The notes below the pieces were generated by a model. That model was not told where the DNA came from. It made no database searches and worked only from the letters and a program-made list of their open reading frames with translations. The position numbers and the translations under genes are program-made. A DNA stretch of 64,000 nucleotides from Pseudomonas baltica (GTDB lineage: Bacteria; Pseudomonadota; Gammaproteobacteria; Pseudomonadales; Pseudomonadaceae): NCBI RefSeq assembly GCF_031880315.1, contig NZ_CP134771.1, positions 5,080,501 to 5,144,500 of the forward strand, in the 5' to 3' direction. This document shows positions 51,448-59,287 of the stretch, piece by piece (within the stretch, counting starts at the first letter, position 1; every line of letters starts with the position of its first letter).

Positions 51448-51981
51448 TCAGAACGCCAGCACCATCAACAGGGCCATGCTCAGCAGGCCGGCCAGCCAAG
51501 CGCCGATCTCCAGAGGATGATGTCTTTGCCGGTAGCGCCCGCGCAGTGCCAGGTGCCGAGCCGGTGCCAATAGCCGTCGCCAATGCAGTTCGGTCTCGTG
51601 GAACGCGGCCAGATGTTCGGGCGCGGCATCCAGCCAGCGGCGAAAATCGATGCGTTCACTGGCGGTGGTCTGTGGATTCTGCAGCTTGACGTACCACTCG
51701 CAGGCGTGGACCTCGGCTGGGGCTAGCTCGGCGGGCGTGCGGGTCTGCTGGAGCGCACGGACCATGTCCTTGTGCAACTCTTCCAGAGAAATATCCAGCC
51801 GCTGGGCAATGGTAGGGTAGGGCAGCGCGTCGACGCGGCTGAGCAGAAAAACCTGCTGAGTGCGCCGCGACAGTTGCCTGATTCGCGAGCAGAGGTATTG
51901 TTCGGCGCCTGAAAGCTGCTTGTGGCCGTTATCTGGTGCGCGGTGAAACAATTGCTGTAGTGGGGTGAGCAGGCTGGTCAT
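51448..51981 (-). CDS. Small hybrid protein: sigma region 4 plus FecR N-terminus plus one membrane helix
   Basis: A 177-residue protein. Residues about 30-80 read as region 4 of an ECF sigma factor of the FecI type (LSRRTQQVFLLSRVDALPY then TIAQRLDISLEELHK). Residues about 95-140 read as the FecR N-terminal DUF4880 segment (ACEWYVKLQNPQTTASERID then FRRWLDAAPEHLAAF). The C-terminus is one membrane helix (GAWLAGLLSMALLMVLAF) with no periplasmic domain after it. Sigma region 2 is absent, so it cannot be a working sigma factor alone. It lies 265 bases downstream of prrF on the same strand. The start is ATG 51981. Confidence 0.75.
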   Translation of the reverse strand: MTSLLTPLQQLFHRAPDNGHKQLSGAEQYLCSRIRQLSRRTQQVFLLSRVDALPYPTIAQRLDISLEELHKDMVRALQQTRTPAELAPAEVHACEWYVKLQNPQTTASERIDFRRWLDAAPEHLAAFHETELHWRRLLAPARHLALRGRYRQRHHPLEIGAWLAGLLSMALLMVLAF

Positions 51982-52245
51982 GAATCTGTGCTCCGCGTAA
52001 GGGGCAAGCGAACGACAATAGAGGCCTGGGCTGCGTGGCATCTTCCGTGACAATGAATCGAGCTTAGTCTTGTTGCGATTGATTCTCAAGTGCTGATCGC
52101 GCTTGATTGCACGGGAACGGGTCATTTCTGCATTTTAGATAGTTTCGGGACTTTTCAGCATTGATAGTGTTTTGCTATGATCACTTCATTAAGACGTACC
52201 GAATTCCTGCATAACGCAGTACCTTCTTCATTAGCCTGAAGAACC

Positions 52246-52360
52246 AAAAAAAAGACCCGGCAAAAAGCCGGGTCAAAAACCGTGATTAGCCTGATGAGGA
52301 GATAATCTGAAAGTCCGACCTAAGGTCTTTCAGGTTACCCAACTGATCTCGCGACCAGTT
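52246..52360 (-). ncRNA. prrF: Iron-responsive small RNA PrrF
   Basis: On the minus strand the transcript should begin AACTGGTCGCGAGATCAG at 52360 and end in the T-run at 52246, 115 bases. The core CTGAAAGACC, CTTTCAGATTATCTCC and TCATCAGGCTAATCACGG matches the Pseudomonas PrrF1/PrrF2 sequence. The 3' end is the hairpin GACCCGGC-TTTTT-GCCGGGTC plus eight T, which is Hfq-type. A Fur box and promoter lie just upstream. PrrF represses non-essential iron proteins (sodB, sdh, aconitases and others) when iron is low. In non-aeruginosa pseudomonads the two prrF copies are unlinked, and only one is in this window. Confidence 0.94.
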
Positions 52361-52363
52361 GGA

Positions 52364-52387
52364 GCAATAATAATCGTTATCATTTGC
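52364..52387 (-). promoter_or_regulatory. Fur box overlapping the prrF promoter
   Basis: The AT-rich dyad GCAAATGATAACG / ATTATTATTGC on the minus strand is a good Fur box (GATAATGATAATCATTATC type). It covers the -10 box of prrF, so iron-loaded Fur would block transcription. Confidence 0.88.
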
Positions 52388-52394
52388 AAGTCAA
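52367..52394 (-). promoter_or_regulatory. Sigma-70 promoter of prrF
   Basis: On the minus strand TTGACT (52389-52394) and TATTAT (52367-52372) are separated by 16 bases. The A at 52360 lies 7 bases past the -10 box, which fits the known 5' end of PrrF. Confidence 0.88.
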
Positions 52395-52501
52395 ATGATT
52401 TCTCCTCGAATTTGCTTCAGTTTTTTTCTGGCTGCCTGCTCTGGCGGCCTTTTCCTCGTCGCCCTTCCCATGCTTCCACCGTCCAAGTCGGCCCGAGCGC
52501 C

Positions 52502-52831
52502 TTACTGTTGCTGCGGATGCACGTCCAGCGAACGATCCACCATGCTTCTGGCCATGTTGATCATGTGCACGACGCTCAGGCCGAGATCTCGCTGAGGCCC
52601 CTTGAGTGCGTCCGCAGATTCATAGGCAGTGGCTGCAGCGCAGCGTAGTAGTTCCGAGGCATGGTTGAGTGCATCGAGCATGCTCAGATCGTTGCGCGCG
52701 ACGAAGGGTTCGGCGCTGGGTGTTGACGGTGCGGGTGCGAGATAGAAGTCCAGCGCTTTGCGTGACAGTGGGCAGTCTTTGAGCGACTCGCTCGGGACGA
52801 ATTCGACGGTGGTGTCTTTTCGATGTCGCAT
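52502..52831 (-). CDS. DUF6124-like small helical protein
   Basis: A 109-residue soluble protein. SMLDALNHASELLRCAAATA and VVHMINMARSMVDRSLD are the conserved helical part of Pseudomonas DUF6124 proteins; the N-terminal half is charged and Pro-rich. Function is unknown. The start follows GGGGAAAC. Its stop lies 107 bases from the prrF promoter on the same strand; there is no terminator of its own, so reading into prrF is possible. It is divergent from the S24 repressor. Confidence 0.7.
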   Translation of the reverse strand: MRHRKDTTVEFVPSESLKDCPLSRKALDFYLAPAPSTPSAEPFVARNDLSMLDALNHASELLRCAAATAYESADALKGPQRDLGLSVVHMINMARSMVDRSLDVHPQQQ

Positions 52832-52926
52832 AGTGTTTCCCCATTATAGGTCGCTGCGGTTTGACCGCTGCAGATTCAGGCTCCAGACTAATACTGCGCG
52901 TAGTTATTTCAAGGTTTCTGTTATTA

Positions 52927-52939
52927 CATACTGTGTATG
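52927..52939. promoter_or_regulatory. Short dyad in the DUF6124/repressor gap
   Basis: CATAC-TGT-GTATG is a perfect 5+5 dyad, 35 bases ahead of the repressor start. It could be an autoregulatory operator; the match is short, so confidence is low. Confidence 0.3.
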
Positions 52940-52973
52940 GAGCTTGGCGTCAGGGCAGGTAAGGTGCTCAACC

Positions 52974-53660
52974 ATGAATAAATGGAAAGAGCTGGTCAAA
53001 GAAATAATGCGCGAGCAGAACGTCACCCAGACGGAGCTGGCAGAACGTGTCGGCGTCAGTCAGGGTGCGGTGGGGCATTGGATGCGTGGGCGCAGTACGC
53101 CCCATGTCAGCAAGATGAACCGTGTATTGCGTGAATTGGGCATGGACAATCTGGAGGTCGTGCAGATCCTGCGCACCGCAGAGCAGCGTGCTGATTACGA
53201 GGCTCACGCCGACGACCTGTCGCGCGCCACTGATCATGATCGCGATGCGCTGCACCGGAGCGTCTTGTACTTCTGCTACCCGCGTCTCACGTGGGCGGTA
53301 GCCGGAACCGATCAGCCGTCACGGGCGGCGTATTACCGTGGCGATGCCGGGGTCTCCGGCTACGAGGCGGTCGGGCCGGCGTACTGGCTGAAGGTCGAAG
53401 GAGATGCCATGAATTCGCCTGTCGGCGTTAGTGTGCCCGATGGCACCGAGGTATTGGTCGATCCCGGCCTGGAGGCGCAGGTCGGGGACCTGATCATTGC
53501 GCGACGACCGGGTATCGATCAGGCAATCCTGCGCCAGCTGGCCGCCGAGGGCAGCGAGCGTTTCCTGAAACCTTTGAATTCGACATATCCGGTGTACGAG
53601 TTATCTGCAGACTGCCTGGTGGTAGGCGTCGTGGTGCAGGCCATGCTTCAGATGGTTTGA
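52974..53660 (+). CDS. CI/PrtR-like S24 repressor without catalytic serine
   Basis: A 228-residue protein with a Cro/CI helix-turn-helix at residues 8-55 (QTELAERVGVSQGAVGHWM) and a LexA/S24-type domain from about 105 to 228. The Ala-Gly of the usual self-cleavage site is kept (LTWAVAGTDQ, residues 110-111). In the nucleophile motif, normally EGDSM, the serine is alanine (VEGDAMNSPVG, Ala145). The general-base lysine region reads AILRQL, with arginine and no lysine. So it should not self-cleave with RecA. No phage or pyocin genes are beside it. Start ATG 52974. Confidence 0.88.
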   Translation: MNKWKELVKEIMREQNVTQTELAERVGVSQGAVGHWMRGRSTPHVSKMNRVLRELGMDNLEVVQILRTAEQRADYEAHADDLSRATDHDRDALHRSVLYFCYPRLTWAVAGTDQPSRAAYYRGDAGVSGYEAVGPAYWLKVEGDAMNSPVGVSVPDGTEVLVDPGLEAQVGDLIIARRPGIDQAILRQLAAEGSERFLKPLNSTYPVYELSADCLVVGVVVQAMLQMV

Positions 53661-54284
53661 GATGACGGAAGAGGGGGCGATGGGGCGAGGGCTGATTGGG
53701 CTCGGGGTTCGTCAGATCGCAGAATGCACTGAGGGGAGCCGAAGCTCCCCTCTAATCGTGTATCGCGTGCTCTTTTTTTATTATTGCGGGGCGACCTGTT
53801 GTTGTTTTTGTCAGTCGTGACCCGTACAGCCGTTTTGGTGACCCCCATTCGGGGTCAAGAGCAAACGTATTTTTTTGAGCGCTGACCTGCTTTCATCTTG
53901 CGATCCAGTCGATTCGGACGCTACCTCAGGGTAGTTTTGTTGTTCTCTGTCCGACTGCGGGGCGAACCCCTGAAAAGCACACCTTCTCCAAAAAAATCTG
54001 TTAGCTGCGTCTCTGCCGTGTTGTTCTTGTTATGTCAGAGTCGTTTCGTATTGTTTTTATTGGGTGTCGCAATTTTTCTTGTTCTTGTACGTAAGCTATA
54101 GCAGGGTGCGTGCCAACTTTCTAAAAGCCTTTAAAATCAGCACCTTGAAAAAATCGTGTCGCACATGCCGTGGCAAAGTGTCGCAACCTGTTTCCATGTT
54201 ACTCGTTTTTCTGGCCGCCAGCTCATCGCCGGTAACACTCTCGTCGGAAAAGCTGTTACCTGAGCGCCGCTCCAGCGGCTCTGT
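53661..54284. other. AT-rich gene-free region with hairpins
   Basis: 624 bases without a supportable gene. A stem-loop GAGGGGAGC-CGAA-GCTCCCCTC (53731-53752), 70 bases past the repressor, may end its transcript, with a T-run 17 bases further. A second dyad TGACCCC-CATTC-GGGGTCA is at 53839-53857. The stretch 53765-54200 is clearly poorer in GC than its surroundings, T-rich on the plus strand, and repeats GTGTCGCA three times (about 54064, 54158 and 54178). An open frame at 53898 has a TTG start and no ribosome site. Confidence 0.55.
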
Positions 54285-55205
54285 TCAGCGCGGTTGGCTA
54301 TCGCGGAGGGTGATCTGCTGGCAGAGGTCGACGATCTGTTCGCGCATCCAGCGGTTGGCCGGGTCCTGATCGGTACTCTCATGCCAGTACAAATGAGTTT
54401 CGACCAGGGGCACCTGATCCACGGGCAGGCTGACGTAGTGCAGTTCGTGCCGGCGGGCGAAGCGTTCGGGCACGGTCATGAGCATGTCGCTCTGCTGCAG
54501 CACTTGCGAGGCCATCATGTAGTGCTGCGAGCGCAACGCGATCTTGCGTTGCAGCCCTATACGGCCAAGCGCCAGATCGACGTGGCCCAGGCCGTTGCGG
54601 CGGCTGGAAATATGAATGTGGGGCTGGGTCAGATAGTCGTCCAGGCTCAGCTCCCGCCGCGCGAAGGGATGACCAGTGCGCATGGCGCAAACGTAACGGT
54701 CGGCCAGCAGCTTGACGTGGCGCACCTGCGGGTCGCTGTTAAGGGGGGCGTCAACGGCAAAATCCAGATGCCCGGCGGCAAGCTCTTTGGTTGTCTCGCG
54801 GCGCTTGCACAAGAAACTCTCGATGACCACGGCCGGCGCCAGGCGTCGCAGGCGCTGGAACAAGGGCGGCAGGATCACCGCTTCGGTCAGGTCGGTCATG
54901 CTGATGCGGAAGGTCTTGCTGGCCTGGGCCGGGTTGAAGATGCGGCTCTCCTGCACCGATACACGCAACAGCGCCAAGGCGTTGCGCACCGGATTGATGA
55001 TGTTTTGCGCCATGGGTGTCGGCACCATGCCTTGGGCGGTGCGCACGAACAGCGGATCCTTGAAGGTATCGCGCAGTCGCGCCAGAGCGTTGGACACGGC
55101 CGGCTGGGTAATGCCGACGATCTGACCGGCGCGGGTCAGGTTGGCTTCGGTGTAAATGGCATCGAAGACGATGAACAGATTGAGGTCGACCTTGCTGAGG
55201 TTCAT
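54285..55205 (-). CDS. LysR-family regulator (NodD/SyrM-like group)
   Basis: A 306-residue regulator. The helix-turn-helix is LTRAGQIVGITQPAVSNALA; KVDLNLFIVFDAIYTEANLT at the start is typical of the NodD-like LysR subgroup. The effector domain has the CKRRETTKELAAGHLDFAVD motif region. It is divergent from the acyl-CoA dehydrogenase gene (162-base gap) and probably controls it. Confidence 0.9.
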   Translation of the reverse strand: MNLSKVDLNLFIVFDAIYTEANLTRAGQIVGITQPAVSNALARLRDTFKDPLFVRTAQGMVPTPMAQNIINPVRNALALLRVSVQESRIFNPAQASKTFRISMTDLTEAVILPPLFQRLRRLAPAVVIESFLCKRRETTKELAAGHLDFAVDAPLNSDPQVRHVKLLADRYVCAMRTGHPFARRELSLDDYLTQPHIHISSRRNGLGHVDLALGRIGLQRKIALRSQHYMMASQVLQQSDMLMTVPERFARRHELHYVSLPVDQVPLVETHLYWHESTDQDPANRWMREQIVDLCQQITLRDSQPR

Positions 55206-55367
55206 GTGCTCGCTCTCTTATTGTTGTGTTCCGGGCCTGCGGGGCGGCGCCGGTAGGATCCGATCATATATGGCTTATGAATGGTAATACACGCCGAGAA
55301 TAGGTTGGATTGATCGGGAACGGCGTTTTAACCTCGAATACTCTCCTTAGCCGATCGGGTCACTGCC

Positions 55368-56585
55368 GTGGATTTCGCCTACTCCCCCAAGGTTCTGGAT
55401 CTGTGCGAAAAGGTCTCGGCGTTCATGCGGGCCCATGTCTACCCGGCTGAGACTACCTTCGTCCAGCAGGTCAATGAGGGAGATCGCTGGCAGCCGACGG
55501 CGGTGATCGAAGCGCTCAAGGTCCAAGCTCGCGCTGAGGGGCTCTGGAACCTGTTCCTGCCTGATTCCGAGTACGGCGCGGGGCTGAGCAACCTGGAGTA
55601 CGCCCCCTTGGCCGAGATCATGGGCCGCTCGTTGCTGGGGCCGGAGCCCTTCAATTGTTCAGCGCCGGATACCGGCAATATGGAAGTGCTGGTCCGTTAT
55701 GGCAGTGCCGAACAGCGCCAGCGCTGGCTGGAGCCGTTGCTGCGGGGCGAGATACGCTCCGCCTTCGCCATGACCGAGCCGCAGGTCGCCTCCAGCGATG
55801 CCACCAACATGCAAGCCACGGCAACGCGCGTCGGCGATCAGTGGCGGCTGGACGGCCGTAAATGGTGGACGTCGGGGGCCTGCGATCCGCGCTGCAAAGT
55901 CCTGATCTTCATGGGCTTGAGCGATCCGGATGGCCCTCGCCACCAACAGCATTCGATGATTCTGGTGCCCATGGATACGCCTGGGGTCAAGGTGCTGCGG
56001 CCCCTGACGGTATTCGGCTACGACGACGCTCCGCATGGCCATGCCGAGGTGCTGTTCGACGACGTTCGCGTGCCTTTCGAAAACGTGCTGTTGGGCCCCG
56101 GTCGCGGTTTCGAGATCGCCCAGGGTCGATTGGGGCCGGGCCGTATTCACCATTGCATGCGTTCGGTAGGCATGGCGGAGCGTGCGTTGCAGCTGATGTG
56201 CGAACGCGCCAATGAGCGGCATGCTTTCGGTCGGCCGCTAGGGCTGTTGGGCGGTAATCTGGAGCGCATTGCCGACTCGCGAATGGAGATCGACATGGCA
56301 CGGCTATTGACGCTTAAGGCCGCCTACATGATGGACACCGCGGGCAACAAGGTGGCGCGCAGTGAGATCGCACAGATCAAGGTCGTGGCGCCCAACGTTG
56401 CATTGCGGGTGATCGACCGCGCCATCCAGATACACGGCGGCGCGGGCGTCAGTGGCGATACACCACTTGCCTACATGTACGCGATGCAGCGCACGCTGCG
56501 ACTGGCCGATGGCCCCGACGAGGTACACCGCACCGCCGTTGGCAAGTACGAGCTCGGTGCCTGGCGGTCAGGCCGCGAACGCTGA
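55368..56585 (+). CDS. Acyl-CoA dehydrogenase
   Basis: A 405-residue flavoprotein. [17 protein letters not shown] is the FAD/substrate signature, followed by [21 protein letters not shown]. The C-terminal helical domain has [20 protein letters not shown]. This subgroup is close to ACAD10/11-type enzymes, which act on 4-hydroxy or long-chain acyl-CoAs, but chain length cannot be told. It starts with GTG. The divergent LysR gene is the likely regulator. Confidence 0.9.
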   Translation: MDFAYSPKVLDLCEKVSAFMRAHVYPAETTFVQQVNEGDRWQPTAVIEALKVQARAEGLWNLFLPDSEYGAGLSNLEYAPLAEIMGRSLLGPEPFNCSAPDTGNMEVLVRYGSAEQRQRWLEPLLRGEIRSAFAMTEPQVASSDATNMQATATRVGDQWRLDGRKWWTSGACDPRCKVLIFMGLSDPDGPRHQQHSMILVPMDTPGVKVLRPLTVFGYDDAPHGHAEVLFDDVRVPFENVLLGPGRGFEIAQGRLGPGRIHHCMRSVGMAERALQLMCERANERHAFGRPLGLLGGNLERIADSRMEIDMARLLTLKAAYMMDTAGNKVARSEIAQIKVVAPNVALRVIDRAIQIHGGAGVSGDTPLAYMYAMQRTLRLADGPDEVHRTAVGKYELGAWRSGRER

Positions 56586-56590
56586 GGGTT

Positions 56591-57403
56591 TCAGCCGAGT
56601 TCGAGCCAGATCGGCGCATGATCCGAGGGTTTTTCCATACCGCGCAGATCGTAGTCGACCCCGGCTTCCTTGATCCGCGACAGCAGCGCCGTGGAGGTCA
56701 GGATCACATCGATGCGCAAGCCGCGCTTGGGCTCGTCCTCGAAACCGCGGCTGCGATAATCGAACCAACTGAAACGATCGACGACTTCCGGATGCAAGTG
56801 GCGGAAACTGTCGGTCAAGCCCCAGCCCTTGAGGGTCGCCAGCCACTCTCGCTCTTCGGGCAGGAAGCTGCATTTGCCGGTCTTCAGCCAGCGCTTGGCG
56901 TTATCGGGGCCGATGCCGATGTCGCAGTCTTCGGGAGAAATGTTGATGTCGCCCATCACTACCACTGGCTGATCCTGCTTGAAGCGGCTGGTCAGGAGTG
57001 TTTGAAGGTCGGCGTAGAAGCGCTGCTTGGCCGGAAACTTGGTGGGGTGGTCGCGGCTTTCGCCTTGAGGGAAGTAGCCGTTCATGATGGTCACTGGCTG
57101 GCCCTCGGCATCGCTATAGGTGCCCCAGATAAAGCGGCGCTGGGCGTCCTCGTCATCACCCTCGAAACCCTTGTGCAGCGACAACGGTGGCTTGCGCGAG
57201 AGCAGGGCAACACCGTAATGACCCTTTTGCCCGTGAAACTCCACGTGATAGCCCAATGCCTGAACTTCGGCCAAAGGGAACTGCTCGTCCGAGACCTTGG
57301 TTTCCTGCAGGCCAATGACATCGGGCTGATGCTTGTCGATCAGCGCAGCCAGTTGATGGGGACGTGCGCGCAGGCCGTTGATGTTGAACGAGACGATTTT
57401 CAT
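56591..57403 (-). CDS. xthA: Exodeoxyribonuclease III
   Basis: A 270-residue AP endonuclease of the Mg-dependent exonuclease III family. Active-site stretches are [10 protein letters not shown] (N), GLQETKV (E), [20 protein letters not shown] (D and N), RIDVILTS (D) and [10 protein letters not shown] (D and H). It cuts DNA 5' to abasic sites in base-excision repair. Start is ATG 57403, which gives the conserved [15 protein letters not shown]. It converges on the acyl-CoA dehydrogenase gene. Confidence 0.97.
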   Translation of the reverse strand: MKIVSFNINGLRARPHQLAALIDKHQPDVIGLQETKVSDEQFPLAEVQALGYHVEFHGQKGHYGVALLSRKPPLSLHKGFEGDDEDAQRRFIWGTYSDAEGQPVTIMNGYFPQGESRDHPTKFPAKQRFYADLQTLLTSRFKQDQPVVVMGDINISPEDCDIGIGPDNAKRWLKTGKCSFLPEEREWLATLKGWGLTDSFRHLHPEVVDRFSWFDYRSRGFEDEPKRGLRIDVILTSTALLSRIKEAGVDYDLRGMEKPSDHAPIWLELG

Positions 57404-57546
57404 GAAGCCGCAGTCCTGGCAAAAGGCTGATGCTAACGGACCTTCAAGCCGCAGGCCAGCGCTGTGACAAGTGCCTGGCTGGTAACCGAATGTTTCGATA
57501 CAGTACGCACTCGGTGACAAGCTTTTGACGTGGTAGCATCTGCTCC

Positions 57547-59277
57547 ATGAAGTTTCCAGGACGTTTCACCAGCAGCCTCATGCTGCTGTTCATCAGTGCT
57601 GCCGCGCAGGCGCAAAGCGAGTTGCAGGTTCGGGTCAAACCCGCCAATGCCGCCCTCAAGGCCAATATCGAGGGCTACATCGGCGCCCTTGGCGACCGTG
57701 ACGAGCAGGCCCTGCTGCGGTTTCGCCGCGGTGCCGAGGAGCAGGCACGCAAGGCGGCACAGGCGTTGGGCTATTACCAGGCGCACATCGACAGTGAGGT
57801 CAACGCGGGCAAAAATCCGACGTTGGTTCTGAACGTCGAGCCCGGCGAACCCATTCACCTGCGCAATGTGGTGATTCGGGTCGATGGCCCGGCGAGCCAG
57901 TTGACAGCTTTCAAGTTGCCTTCCGGCCCCTTGCTGCGTGAGGGCGCGGTGCTCAACCACGGCCACTACGACGACGCCAAGCGGCTGATCCAGAACCAGG
58001 CATCGCGCTACGGTTTCTTCCAGGGGCGCTTCGTGCAACAGCGTCTGGCCATCGACCCTCAAGCGGGTGTGGCCGACATCGAGCTGGTCTACGACAGCGG
58101 CCCGCGCTTCACCCTGGGCAAGGTGCATTTCAGTGGCGACACGCCGTTCGACGATGATCTGCTGCAGCGTATGGTGCCGTTCAAGGAAAACACCCCCTAC
58201 GATTCCGAACTGATCGCCGAGCTCAGCCAGGCGCTGCAATCGAGCGGTTACTTCGAAGGCGTGCGCGTCGATGCCACGCCCAGCAGCACCGCCGGTACCG
58301 CAGTGATTCCGGTGGATGTCGATCTGCAAACGCGCAAGCCGCGGACCATGGGCCTCGGGCTGGGTTACTCGACGGACGTGGGGCCGCGCGGCAAGGCCAA
58401 CTGGACGCGACATTGGGTCAATGCCGAAGGCCACAGCTACGGGTTCGAGTCGGAAATTTCCGCACCCAAGCAGAATATCGGTCTGTGGTACGACGTGCCG
58501 CTCGACCCGCCCCTGACCGATAAACTGCGCTTCGCCGGCGGTTATCAGTATGAAGAGCTGGCCAATACCGACACCGTCAGCAAGCTGCTCACCGTCGGGC
58601 CGGAATGGCACAGCAAATTGCCCAGTGGCTGGCAGCGGGTCATTTCCCTGAAATGGCAGCGAGAGGAATACCGCCTGGGCAGTGACTCGGGGCTGAGCAA
58701 TCTGGTGATGCCGGGCATCAGCTACAGCTATTTGCGCAGCGACAACCGTGTCGATCCACACAATGGCTATCGTTTGCAGTTCGATGCTCAGGTGGCCAAG
58801 GAAGGCCTGCTGTCCGATACCAACCTCGTACATGGCGATATGACCCTCAAGGGCCTGACCACGCTGTGGCAGAACCACCGTTTCCTCGGTCGTCTGCAAG
58901 TAGGCGGCAGTGCCACCAACGGTTACCAGTCGATCCCGCCGTCGCTGCGCTTCTTTGCCGGTGGCGATCAGAGCGTGCGCGGTTACGACTACCAGAGGCT
59001 GTCCCCGGAGAACGAACAGGGCGACAAGATCGGCGGTCGCTACATGATCGCCGGCAGCCTTGAGTATCAATATTCGATTGCCGAGAAGTGGCGCATTGCG
59101 ACCTTCATCGACCAAGGTAGCTCGTTCAACAATCTGGATCTGCCCAGCCTCAAGACCGGTGTCGGTATCGGCGTGCGCTGGGTGTCGCCGGTGGGGCCGA
59201 TCCGTATCGATCTGGCCCACGCGCTGGATGATCCCGGCGGTATTCGCCTGCACTTTTCCATGGGTCCCGAACTGTGA
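57547..59277 (+). CDS. tamA: Translocation and assembly module TamA
   Basis: A 576-residue Omp85 outer-membrane protein with a signal peptide ([14 protein letters not shown]). Three POTRA domains lie in the first 250 residues ([38 protein letters not shown]), then a 16-strand barrel with [18 protein letters not shown] and the end motif [13 protein letters not shown]. With TamB it helps insert certain outer-membrane proteins and may help lipid transport. tamB starts 10 bases after its stop. Confidence 0.96.
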   Translation: MKFPGRFTSSLMLLFISAAAQAQSELQVRVKPANAALKANIEGYIGALGDRDEQALLRFRRGAEEQARKAAQALGYYQAHIDSEVNAGKNPTLVLNVEPGEPIHLRNVVIRVDGPASQLTAFKLPSGPLLREGAVLNHGHYDDAKRLIQNQASRYGFFQGRFVQQRLAIDPQAGVADIELVYDSGPRFTLGKVHFSGDTPFDDDLLQRMVPFKENTPYDSELIAELSQALQSSGYFEGVRVDATPSSTAGTAVIPVDVDLQTRKPRTMGLGLGYSTDVGPRGKANWTRHWVNAEGHSYGFESEISAPKQNIGLWYDVPLDPPLTDKLRFAGGYQYEELANTDTVSKLLTVGPEWHSKLPSGWQRVISLKWQREEYRLGSDSGLSNLVMPGISYSYLRSDNRVDPHNGYRLQFDAQVAKEGLLSDTNLVHGDMTLKGLTTLWQNHRFLGRLQVGGSATNGYQSIPPSLRFFAGGDQSVRGYDYQRLSPENEQGDKIGGRYMIAGSLEYQYSIAEKWRIATFIDQGSSFNNLDLPSLKTGVGIGVRWVSPVGPIRIDLAHALDDPGGIRLHFSMGPEL

Positions 59278-59287
59278 GTTTTGTACT

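Noticed and set aside
52254..52274. Hairpin read as terminator of the DUF6124-like gene
   Set aside because: It is the 3' end of prrF, which has its own promoter just downstream of the DUF6124-like stop; use by readthrough remains possible.
53898..54101. 67-codon hydrophobic frame in the AT-rich region
   Set aside because: TTG start without a ribosome site in a T-rich segment, where hydrophobic codons arise by composition.
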